From NCBI GenBank assembly GCA_034231615.1, contig CM067306.1, positions 45,390,094-45,454,093 on the forward strand: DNA of 64,000 bases, read 5' to 3'. The stretch is from Meghimatium bilineatum (lineage: Eukaryota; Mollusca; Gastropoda; Stylommatophora; Philomycidae). The position numbers were made by a program, and so were the translations under genes. Positions 1 through 10,929 of this stretch are shown piece after piece. Positions within the stretch are counted from its first letter, which is position 1. Each line of letters opens with the position of its first letter. The notes beneath the pieces are model-generated. The model made no database searches. It was not told where the DNA came from and saw only the letters and a list, made by a program, of their open reading frames with translations.

Positions 1-58
1 TCACAAATTCATTGTACTGAAGCTTACTACACTAGAAGTGAGTGTATTCTGGCCCATT

Positions 59-109
59 ACACATGATTTCGTTGTACTGCAGCTTAATACGTCAGAACAC
101 TGGCGTATT
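59..109 (+). repeat. Sub-unit A of the monomer (51 bp, short form)
   Basis: Aligns with sub-units B and C end to end but lacks 9 bp in its second half: acgtcagaacac runs directly into tggcgtatt, whereas B has cgttgtatt-type sequence between the matching blocks. This short sub-unit explains why the monomer is 171 and not 180 bp. Main variants in the window differ at gtactgcagc / gtattgcacc / gtatggcacc / gtagtgcagc and at acgtcag / acttcag / actgcag. Confidence 0.85.
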
Positions 110-169
110 ACACAAGAATTGAGTGTATTGCAGTTTAGTACGACAAAACTCGTTGTATTCTGGGATATT
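110..169 (+). repeat. Sub-unit B of the monomer (60 bp)
   Basis: Sixty-bp sub-unit beginning acacaagaattgag and ending ctgggatatt. Its first 20 bases match the first 20 bases of the second half of sub-unit C at 19 positions, which exposes a 30-bp ancestral half-unit. Most of the window's indels fall in B: the 15-bp insertions, the recurrent 2-bp deletion and most of the 1-bp changes. Confidence 0.85.
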
Positions 170-229
170 ACTCACAAATTCATTGTACTGAAGCTTACTA
201 CACTAGAATTGAGTGTATTCTAGCCTATT
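170..229 (+). repeat. Sub-unit C of the monomer (60 bp)
   Basis: Sixty-bp sub-unit beginning actcacaaattcattg and ending in the tggcctatt class (tagcctatt in this copy). Its first half matches the first half of A at 23 of 30 positions (shared block ttgtact and agctta). Subtypes include aaattcattgtac, aaattgggtgtac, aaattgtgtgtac, atattcattgtac and an aatcacaaattcattgca type usually followed by gtatactgg. Confidence 0.85.
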
Positions 230-959
230 ACACATGATTTCGTTGTACTGCAGCTTAATACGTCAGAACACTGGCGTATTACACACAAATTGGGTGTATT
301 GCAGTTTAGTACGCCAAAACCCGTTGTATTCTGGCATATTACTCACAAATTGGGTGTACTGAAGCTTACTACACTAGAATTGAGTGTATTCTGGCCTATT
401 GCACATGATTCCGTTGTACTGCAGCTTAATACGTCAGAACACTGGCGTATTACACAAGAATTGGGTGTATTGCAGTTTAGTACGCCAAAACTCGTTGTAT
501 TCTGGGATATTACTCACAAATTCATTGTACTGAAGCTTACTACACTAGAATTGAGTGTATTCTGGCCTATAACACATGATTTCGTTGTATGGCACATTAA
601 TACTGCAGATCACTGGCGTATTAAACACGAATTGGGTGTATTGCAGTTTAGTACGCCAAAAATCGTTGTATTCTGGGATATTACTCACATATTCATTGTA
701 CTGAAGCTTACTACACTAGAATTGAGTGTATTCTGGCCTATTACACATGATTTCGTTGTTTTGCAGCTTAATACGTCAGAACACTGGCGTATCACATACG
801 AATTGGGTGTATTGCAGTTTAGTACGCCACAACTGGTTGTATTCTGGCACATTACTCACAAATTCATTGTACTGACGCTTACTACACTAGAATTGAGTGT
901 ATTCTGGTCTATTACACATGATTTCGTTGTATTGCAGCTTAATACTTCAGAACACTGGC

Positions 960-2690
960 GTATTAAACACGAATTGGGTGTATTGCAGTTTAGTACGCCA
1001 AAAATCGTTGTATTCTGGGATATTACTCACATATTCATTGTACTGAAGCTTAATACACTAGAATTGAGTGTATTCTGGCCTATTGCACATGGTTTCGTTG
1101 TAGTGCAGCTTAATATGTCAGAACACTGGCGTATTACACATGAATTGGGTTTATTGCAGTTTAGTACGCCATAACTCGTTGTATTCTGGCATATTACTCA
1201 CAAATTGTGTGTACTGATGTATACTACACTAGAATTGAGTGTTTTCTGGCCTATTGCACATGATTTCATTGTACTGCAGCTTAATACGTCAGAACACTGG
1301 CGTATTACACACAAATTGGGTGTATTGCAGTTTAGTACGCCAAAACCCGTTGTATTCTGGCATATTACTCACAAATTGGGTGTACTGAAGCTTACTACAC
1401 TAGAATTGAGTGTATTGTGGCCAATAACACATGATTTCGTTGTATGGCACCTTAATACTGCATATCACTGGTGTATTAAACACGAATTGGGTGTATTGCA
1501 GTTTAGTACGCCAATAATCGTTGTATTCTGGGATATTACTCACATATTCATTGTACTGAAGCTTACTACACTAGAATTGAGTGTATTCTGGCCTATTACA
1601 CATGATTTCGTTGTATTGCAGCTTAATACGTCAGAACACTTACGTATCACATACGAATTGGGTGTATTGCAGTTTTGTACGCCAAAAATGGTTGTATTCT
1701 GGCACATTACTCACAAATTCATTGTACTGAAGCTTACTACACTAGAATTGAGTGTATTCTGGCCTATAACACATGATTTCGTTGTATGTCACCTTAATAC
1801 TGCAGATCACTGGCGTATTAAACACGAATTGGGTGTATTGCAGTTTAGTATGCTAAAACTCGTTGTATTCTGGCATATTACTCACAAATTCATTGTACTG
1901 AAGCTTACTACACTTGAATTGAGTGTATTCTGACCTATAACACATGATTTCGTTGTATAGCACCTTAATACTGCAGATCACTGGCGTATTAAACACGAAT
2001 TAGGTGTATTGCAGTTTAGTACGCCAAAACTCGTTGTATTCTGGGATATTACTCACACATTCATTGTACTGAAGCTTACTACACTAGAATTGAGTGTATT
2101 CTGGTCCATTACACATGATTTCGTTGTATTGCAGGTGAATACTTCAGAACACTGGCGTATTAAACACGAATTGGGAGTATTGCAGTTTAGTACGCCAATT
2201 GGGAGTACGCCAAAACTCGTTGTATTCTGGCATATTAATCACAAACTCATTGCACTGAAGCTTACTACACTAGAATTGAGTGTATACTGGCCTATTACAC
2301 ATGATTTCGTTGTATTGCAGCTTAATACTTCAGAACACTGGCGTATTAAACACGAATTGGGTGTATTGCAGTTTAGTACGCCAAAACTCGTTGTATTCTG
2401 GGATATTACTCACATATTCATTGTACTGAAGCTTACTACACTAGAATTGAGTGTATTCTGGCCTATTACACATGATTTCGTTGTATTGCAGCTTAATACG
2501 TCAGAACACTGGCGTATCACATACGAATTGGGTGTATTGCAGTTTAGTACGCCACAACTGGTTGTATTCTGGCACATTACTCACAAATTCATTGTACTGA
2601 AGCTAACTACACTAGAATTGAGTGTATTCTGGTCCATTACACATGATTTCGTTGTATTGCAGCTTAATACTTCAGAACACTGGCGTATTA
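960..2690. repeat. 1.9-kb HOR, copy 1
   Basis: Matches 2856-4586 at a constant spacing of 1896 bp, that is 11 monomers plus one 15-bp insertion. Shared private variants include catggtttcg, taatatgtcag, cgccataact, ctgatgtatac, gcatatcactggtg and gttttgtacgcc. The monomer at about 2010-2180 differs more from its partner than the rest. Copy edges are approximate because neighbouring monomers are alike. Confidence 0.85.
2198..2212. repeat. 15-bp insertion in sub-unit B (tracer, copy 1)
   Basis: The bases attgggagtacgcca are added after tacgcca, making B 75 bp. The added piece combines attgggagt, also present about 25 bp upstream, with a second acgcca. It is in frame (5 codons). Confidence 0.9.
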
Positions 2691-2855
2691 AACACGAATT
2701 GGGTGTATTGCAGTTTAGTACGCCAAAAATCGTTGTATTCTGGCATATTACTCACAAATTCATTGTACTGAAGCTTACTACACTAGAATTGAGTGTATTC
2801 TGGCCTATAACACATGATTTCGTTGTATGTCACCTTAATACTGCAGATCACTGGC

Positions 2856-4586
2856 GTATTAAACACGAATTGGGTGTATTGCAGTTTAGTACGCCAAAAA
2901 TCGTTGTATTCTGGGATATTACTCACATATTCATTGTACTGAAGCTTAATACACTAGAATTGAGTGTATTCTGGCCTATTGCACATGGTTTCGTTGTAGT
3001 GCAGCTTAATATGTCAGAACACTGGCGTATTACACATGAATTGGGTTTATTGCAGTTTAGTACGCCATAACTCGTTGTATTCTGGCATATTACTCACAAA
3101 TTGTGTGTACTGATGTATACTACACTAGAATTGAGTGTTTTCTGGCCTATTGCACATGATTTCATTGTACTGCAGCTTAATACGTCAGAACACTGGCGTA
3201 TTACACACAAATTGGGTGTATTGCAGTTTAGTACGCCAAAACCCGTTGTATTCTGGCATATTACTCACAAATTGGGTGTACTGAAGCTTACTACACTAGA
3301 AGTGAGTGTATTGTGGCCTATAACACATGATTTCGTTGTATGGCACCTTAATACTGCATATCACTGGTGTATTAAACACGAATTGGGTGTATTGCAGTTT
3401 AGTACGCCAATAATCGTTGTATTCTGGGATATTACTCACATATTCATTGTACTGAAGCTTACTACACTAGAATTGAGTGTATTCTGGCCTATTACACATG
3501 ATTTCGTTGTATTGCAGCTTAATACGTCAGAACACTTACGTATCACATACGAATTGGGTGTATTGCAGTTTTGTACGCCAAAAATGGTTGTATTCTGGCA
3601 CATTACTCACAAATTCATTGTACTGAAGCTTACTACACTAGAATTGAGTGTATTCTGGCCTATAACACATGATTTCGTTGTATGTCACCTTAATACTGCA
3701 GATCACTGGCGTATTAAACACGAATTGGGTGTATTGCAGTTTAGTATGCTAAAACTCGTTGTATTCTGGCATATTACTCACAAATTCATTGTACTGAAGC
3801 TTACTACACTTGAATTGAGTGTATTCTGGCCTATAACACATGATTTCGTTGTATAGCACCTTAATACTGCAGATCACTGGCGTATTAAACACGAATTAGG
3901 TGTATTGCAGTTTAGTACGCCAAAACTCGTTGTATTCTGGGATATTACTCACAAATTCATTGTACTGAAGCTTACTACACTAGAATTGAGTGTATTCTGG
4001 CCTATTACACATGATTTCGTTGTATTGCAGCTTAATACGTCAGAACACTGGCGTATCACATACGAATTGGGAGTATTGCAGTTTAGTACGCCAATTGGGA
4101 GTACGCCAAAACTCGTTGTATTCTGGCATATTAATCACAAACTCATTGCACTGAAGCTTACTACACTAGAATTGAGTGTATACTGGCCTATTACACATGA
4201 TTTCGTTGTATTGCAGCTTAATACTTCAGAACACTGGCGTATTAAACACGAATTGGGAGTATTGCAGTTTAGTACGCCAAAACTCGTTGTATTCTGGGAT
4301 ATTACTCACATATTCATTGTACTGAAGCTTACTACACTAGAATTGAGTGTATTCTGGCCTATTACACATGATTTCGTTGTATTGCAGCTTAATACGTCAG
4401 AACACTGGCGTATCACATACGAATTGGGTGTATTGCAGTTTAGTACGCCACAACTGGTTGTATTCTGGCACATTACTCACAAATTCATTGTACTGAAGCT
4501 AACTACACTAGAATTGAGTGTATTCTGGTCCATTACACATGATTTCGTTGTATTGCAGCTTAATACTTCAGAACACTGGCGTATTA
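2856..4586. repeat. 1.9-kb HOR, copy 2
   Basis: Second copy of the 11-monomer block at 960-2690. Differences seen include gaagtgag for gaattgag near 3300, a T for A in the following ggcctataac, and ttctggcct instead of ttctgacct near 3830. Partial relatives appear near 40.1-40.5, 46.8-48.3, 58.7-59.7 and 61.8-63.2 kb. Confidence 0.85.
4094..4108. repeat. 15-bp insertion in sub-unit B (tracer, copy 2)
   Basis: Identical insertion, exactly 1896 bp after the first, in the second 1.9-kb HOR copy. Confidence 0.9.
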
Positions 4587-6800
4587 AACACGATTTGGGA
4601 GTATTGCAGTTTAGTACGCCAAAACTCGTTGTATTCTGGCACATTAATCACAAATTCATTGCATTGAAGCTTACTACACTAGAATTGAGTGTATACTGGC
4701 CTATTGCACATGATTTCGTTGTAGTGCAGCTTAATACGTCAGAACACTGGCGTATTACACAAGAATTGGGTTTATTGCAAATTAGTACGCCAAAACTCGT
4801 TGTATTCTGGGATATTACTCACAAATTCATTGTACTGAAGCTTACTACACTAGAATTGAGTGTATTCTAGCCTATTACACATGATTTCCTTGTTGTGCAG
4901 CTTAATACTTCAGAACTCTGGCGTATTACACACAAATTAGGTGTATTGCAGTTTAGTACGCTAAATCTCGTTGTATTCTGGCATATTACTCACAAATTCA
5001 TTGTACTGAAGCTTACTACACTATAATTGAGTTTATTCTGGCCCATTACACATGATTTCGTTGTATTGCACCTTAATACTGCAGAACACTGGCGTATTTA
5101 ACACGAATTGGGTGTATTGCAGTTTAGTACTCCAAAACTCGTTGTATTCTGGCATATTGCTCACAAATTGGGTGTACTGAAGCTTACTACACTAGAATTG
5201 AGTGTATTCTGGCCTATTGCACATGATTTCGTTGTACTGCAGCTTAATACGTCAGAACACTGGCGTATTACACAAGAATTGAGTGTATTGCAGTTTAGTA
5301 CGACAAAACTCGTTGTATTCTGGGATATTACTCAAAAATTCATTGTACTGAAGCTTACTACACTAGAATTGAGTGTATTCTAGCCTATTACACATGATTT
5401 CGTTGTAGTGCAGCTTAATACTTCAGAACTCTTGCGTATTACACACAAATTGGGTGTATTGCAGTTTAGTATTCTAAAACTCGTTGTATTCTGGCATATT
5501 ACTCACAAATTCATTGTACTGAAGCTTACTACACTAGAGGTGAGTGTATTCTGGCCCATTACACATGATTTCGTTGTATTGCACCTTAATACTGCAGAAC
5601 ACTGGCGTATTAAACACGAATTGGGTGTATTGCAGTTTAGTACGCCAAAACTCGTTGTATTCTGGCATATTACTCACAAATTGTGTGTACTCAAGCTTAC
5701 TACACTAGAATTGAGTGTTTTCTGGCCTATTGCACATGATTTCGTTGTACTGCAGCTTAATACGTCAGAACACTGGCGTATTACACACAAATTGGGTGTA
5801 TTGCAGTTTAGTACGCCAAAACCCGTTGTATTCTGGCATATTACTCACAAATTGGGTGTACTGAAGCTTACTACACTAGAATTGAGTGTATTCTGGCCTA
5901 TTACACATGATTTCGTTGTATTGCAGCTTAATACTTCAGAACACTGGCGTATTAAACACGAATTGGGAGTATTGCAGTTTAGTACGCCAAAACTCGTTGT
6001 ATTCTGGCATATTACTCACAAATTGTGTGAACTGAAGCTTACTACACTAGAATTGAGTTTTTTCTGGCCTGTTGTACATGATTTCGTTGTACTGCAGCTT
6101 AATACGTCAGAACACTGGCGTATTACACACAAATTGGGTGTATTGCAGTTTAGTACGCCACAACTGGTTGTATTCTGGCACATTACTCACAAATTCATTG
6201 TACTGAAGCTTACTACACTAAAATTGAGTGTATTCTGGTCCATAACACATGATTTCGTTGTATTGCAGATTAATACTTCAGAACACTGGCGTATTAAACA
6301 CGATTTGGGAGTATTGCAGTTTAGTACGCCAAAACTCGTTGTATTCTGGCATATTAATCACAAATTCATTGCATTGAAGCTTACTACACTAGAATTGAGT
6401 GTATACTGGCCTATTGCACATGATTTCGTTGTACTGCAGCTTAATACGTCAGAACACTGGAGCATTACACAAGAATTGAGTGTATTGCAGTTTAGTATTC
6501 TAAAACTCGTTGTATTCTGGCATATTACTCACAAATTCATTGTACTGAAGCTTACTACACTAGAAGTGAGTGTATTCTGGCCCATTACACATGATTTCGT
6601 TGTATTGCACCTTAATACTGCAGAACACTGGCGTATTAAACACGAATTGGGTGTATTGCAGTTTAGTACGTTAAAACTCGTTGTATTCTGGCATATTGCT
6701 CACAAATTGTGTGTACTGAAGATTACTACACTAGAATTGAGTGTTTTCTGGCCTATTGCACATGATTTCGTTGTACTGCAGCTTAATACGTCAGAACACT
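4285..6800. repeat. Distant duplicated block, left copy (partner 48060-50575)
   Basis: Corresponds to 48060-50575 at a spacing of 43,775 bp. Shared private changes include a cgtatttaacac stop variant (near 5093), attgagtttattc (near 5025), ctcaaaaattc (near 5331), gtactcaagctt (near 5687) and gtgtgaactgaag (near 6024). Differences include cctgttgtacatg at about 6068 against cctattgcacatg in the partner. Confidence 0.8.
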
Positions 6801-8618
6801 GGCGTATCACATACGAATTGGGTGTATTGCAGTTTACTACGCCACAACTGGTTGTATTCTGGCACATTACTCACAAATTCATTGTACTGAAGCTTACTAC
6901 ACTAGAATTGAGTGTATTCTGGTCCATTACACATGATTTCGTTGTATTGCAGCTAATACTTCAGAACACTGGCGTATTAAACACGATTTGGGAGTATTGC
7001 AGTTATGTACGCCAAAACTCGTTGTATTCTGGGATATTACTCACAAATTCATTGTACTGAAGCTTACTACACTAGAATTGAGTGTATTCTAGCCTATTAC
7101 ACATGATTTCCTTGTTGTGCAGCTTAATTCTTCAGAACTCTGGCGTATTACACACAAATTAGGTGTATTGCAGTTTAGTACGCTAACTCTCGTTGTATTC
7201 TGGCATATTACTCACAAATTCATTGTACTGAAGCTTACTACACTATAATTGAGTGTATTCTGGCCCATTACACATGATTTCGTTGTATTGCACCTTAATA
7301 CTGCAGAACACTGGCTTATTAAACACGAATTGGGTGTATTGCAGTTTAGTACGCCAAAACTCGTTGTATTCTGGCATATTACTCACAAATTGGGTGTACT
7401 GAAGCTTACTACACTACAATTGAGTGTATTCTGGCCTATTGCACATGATTTCGTTGTACTGCAGCTTAATACGTCAGAACACTGGCGTATTACACAAGAA
7501 TTGAGTGTATTGCAGTTTAGTACGACAAAACTCGTTGTATTCTGGGATATTACTCACAACTTGGGTGTACTGAAGCTTACTACACTAGGATTGAGTGTAT
7601 TCTGGCCTATTGTACATGATTTCGTTGTACTGCAGCTTAATACGTCAGGACACTGGCGTATTACACAAGAATTGAGTGTATTGCAGTTTAGTACGCCAAA
7701 ACTCGTTGTATTCTGGGATATTACTCACAAATTCATTGTACTGAAGCTTAATGCACTAGAATTGAGTGTATTCTGGCATATAACACACGATTTCGTTGTA
7801 TGGCACCTTAATACTGCAGATCACTGGCGTATTAAACACGAATTGGGTGTATTGCAGTTTAGTACGCCAAAAATCGTTGTATTCTGGGATATTACTCACA
7901 AATTCATTGTACTGAAGCTTACTACACTAGAATTGAATGTATTCTAGCCTATTACACATGATTTCCTGGTTGTGCAGCTTAATATTTCAGAACTCTTGCG
8001 TATTACACACAAATTAGGTGTATTGCAGTTTAGTACGCTAAATCTCGTTGTATTCTGGCATATTACTCACAGATTCATTGTACTGAAGCTTACTACACTA
8101 TAATTGAGTGTATTCTGGCCCATTACACATGATTTCGTTGTATTGCACCTTAATACTGCAGAACACTGGCGTATTAAACACGAATTGGGTGTATTGCAGT
8201 TTAGTACGCCAAAACTCGTTGTATTATGGGATATTACTCACAAATTCATTGTACTGAAGCTTACTACACTATAATTGAGTGTATTCTGGCCCATTACACA
8301 TGATTTCGTTTAATGGCACCTTAATACTGCAGATCACTGGCGTATTAAACACGAATTGGGTGTATTGCAGTTTAGTACGCCAAAAATCGTTGTATTCTGG
8401 GATATTACTCACATATTCATTGTACTGAAGCTTACTACACTAGAATTGAGTGTATTCTGGCCTATTACACATGATTTCGTTGTATTGCAGCTTAATACGT
8501 CAGAACACTGGCGTATCACATACGAATTGGGTGTATTGCAGTTTACTACGCCACAACTGGTTGTATTCTGGCACATTACTCACAAATTCATTGTACTGAA
8601 GCTTACTACACTAGAATT
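6800..8618. repeat. Mixed monomers between duplicated blocks
   Basis: About 10.6 monomers of mixed subtype. Several have a TAA variant (actataattg) or TAG variants at the end of C, so the open frame is short here. Private changes include gtattatggg near 8223 and a tttcgtttaatgg variant near 8307. No non-satellite sequence is seen. Confidence 0.8.
6950..6958. other. 1-bp deletion in sub-unit A
   Basis: Reads gcagctaatac where other copies read gcagcttaatac. It moves the open frame by one register, and I see it only here. Confidence 0.85.
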
Positions 8619-9473
8619 GAGTGTATTCTGGCCTATAACACATGATTTCGTTGTATGGCACCTTAATACTGCAGATCACTGGCATATTAAACACGAATTG
8701 GGTGTATTGCAGTTATGTACGCCAAAACTCGTTGTATTCTGGGATATTACTCACAAATTCATTGTACTGAAGCTTACTACACTAGAATTGAGTGTATTCT
8801 AGCCTATTACACATGATTTCCTTGTTGTGCAGCTTAATTCTTCAGAACTCTGGCGTATTACACACAAATTAGGTGTATTGCAGTTTAGTACGCTAAATCT
8901 CGTTGTATTCTGGCATATTACTCACAAATTCATTGCACTGTAGCTTACTACACTATAATTGAGTGTATTCTGGCCCATTACACATGATTTAGTTGTATTG
9001 CACCTTAATACTGCAGAACACTGGCGTATTAAACACGAATTGGGTGTATTGCAGTTTAGTACGCCAAAACTCGTTGTATTCTGGCATATTACTCACAAAT
9101 TGGGTGTACTGAAGCTTACTACACTACAATTGAGTGTATTCTGGCCTATTGCACATGCTTTCGTTGTACTGCAGCTTAATACGTCAGAACACTGGCGTAT
9201 TACACAGGAATTGAGTGTATTGGAGTTTAGTACGACAAAACTCGTTGTATTCTGGGATATTACTCACAAATTCATTGTACTGAAGCTTACTACACTGAAA
9301 TTGAGTGTATTCTAGCCTATTACACATGATTTCGTTGTAGTGCAGCTTAATACTTCAGAACTCTTGCGTATTACACACAAATTGGGTGTATTGCAGTTTA
9401 GTATTCTAAAACTCGTTGTATTCTGGCATATTACTCACAAATTGGGTGTACTGAAGCTTACTACACTAGAAGT
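8619..9473. repeat. Five-monomer tandem duplication, copy 1 (855 bp)
   Basis: Repeats immediately at 9474-10345 with spacing 855 = 5 x 171. Shared private variants: cattgcactgtagc, gcacatgctttcg, cacaggaattgag and attggagtttag. I found no difference at the positions compared. Confidence 0.85.
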
Positions 9474-10345
9474 GAGTGTATTCTGGCCTATAACACATGA
9501 TTTCGTTGTATGGCACCTTAATACTGCAGATCACTGGCATATTAAACACGAATTGGGTGTATTGCAGTTATGTACGCCAAAACTCGTTGTATTCTGGGAT
9601 ATTACTCACAAATTCATTGTACTGAAGCTTACTACACTAGAATTGAGTGTATTCTAGCCTATTACACATGATTTCCTTGTTGTGCAGCTTAATTCTTCAG
9701 AACTCTGGCGTATTACACACAAATTAGGTGTATTGCAGTTTAGTACGCTAAATCTCGTTGTATTCTGGCATATTACTCACAAATTCATTGCACTGTAGCT
9801 TACTACACTATAATTGAGTGTATTCTGGCCCATTACACATGATTTAGTTGTATTGCACCTTAATACTGCAGAACACTGGCGTATTAAACACGAATTGGGT
9901 GTATTGCAGTTTAGTACGCCAAAACTCGTTGTATTCTGGCATATTACTCACAAATTGGGTGTACTGAAGCTTACTACACTACAATTGAGTGTATTCTGGC
10001 CTATTGCACATGCTTTCGTTGTACTGCAGCTTAATACGTCAGAACACTGGCGTATTACACAGGAATTGAGTGTATTGGAGTTTAGTACGACAAAACTCGT
10101 TGTATTCTGGGATATTACTCACAAATTCATTGTACTGAAGCTTACTACACTGAAATTGAGTGTATTCTAGCCTATTACACATGATTTCGTTGTAGTGCAG
10201 CTTAATACTTCAGAACTCTTGCGTATTACACACAAATTGGGTGTATTGCAGTTTAGTATTCTAAAACTCGTTGTATTCTGGCATATTACTCACAAATTGG
10301 GTGTACTGAAGCTTACTACACTAGAAGTGAGTGTATTCTGGCCCA
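9474..10345. repeat. Five-monomer tandem duplication, copy 2
   Basis: Second copy of 8619-9473. Similarity ends around gtattctggcc, where this copy continues cattacac and the first continues tataacac. The junction therefore lies in a word present in every monomer, as expected for unequal exchange. Confidence 0.85.
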
Positions 10346-10929
10346 TTACACATGATTTCGTTGTATTGCACCTTAATACTGCAGAACACTGGCGTATTAA
10401 ACACGAATTGGGTGTATTGCAGTTTAGTACGCCAAAACTCGTTGTATTCTGGCATATTACTCACAAATTGGGTGTACTGAAGCTTACTACACTAGGATTG
10501 AGTGTATTCTGGCCTATTGCACATGATTTCGTTGTACTGCAGCTTAATACGTCAGGACAATGGCGTATTACACAAGAATTGAGTGTATTGCAGTTTAGCA
10601 CAACAAAACTCGTTGTATTCTGGGATATTACTCACAAATTCATTGTACTGAAGCTTACTATACTAGAATTGAGTGTATTCTAGCCTATTACACATGATTT
10701 CGTTGTAGTGCAGCTTAATACTTCAGACCTCTTGCGTATTACACACAAATTGGGTGTATTGCAGTTTAGTATTCTAAAACTCGTTGTATTCCGGCATATT
10801 ACTCACAAATTCATTGTACTGAAGCTTACTACACTAGAAGTGAGTGTATTCTGGCCCATTACACATGATTTCGTTGTATTGCACCTTAATACTGCAGAAC
10901 ACTGGCGTATTAAACACGAATTGGGTGTA

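Larger units (their letters stand above)
59..229 (+). repeat. Reference satellite monomer (171 bp), sub-units A+B+C
   Basis: First complete monomer, used here as the coordinate frame: A is monomer positions 1-51, B 52-111 and C 112-171. The next monomer starts at 230. Monomers differ mainly by substitutions that recur in recognisable combinations (A, B and C subtypes), so the array is a mixture of monomer classes. Sub-unit C usually carries a HindIII site (AAGCTT) at monomer 133-138. Many A sub-units carry a PstI site (CTGCAG) at 19-24, or at 32-37 in another subtype. This copy has a TAG at the end of C (ttctagcctatt), where many others read ttctggcctatt. Confidence 0.95.
1..960. repeat. Left-end monomers, mixed subtypes
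   Basis: About five and a half monomers upstream of the first 1.9-kb HOR copy. The same order of subtypes (gattccg A; tggcac-type A; cacatacg B with ccacaactgg) recurs near 38.6-39.2 kb, 44.2-44.8 kb, 57.9-58.5 kb and 61.0-61.6 kb, so this is a dispersed HOR segment, not a unique flank. Confidence 0.8.

Noticed and set aside
67-83. Functional CENP-B box
   Set aside because: Only the first half of the motif matches. CGGG is missing at the required place in the monomers I read; the one tacgggcc (near 41956) is in C and not paired with TTCG at the right distance.
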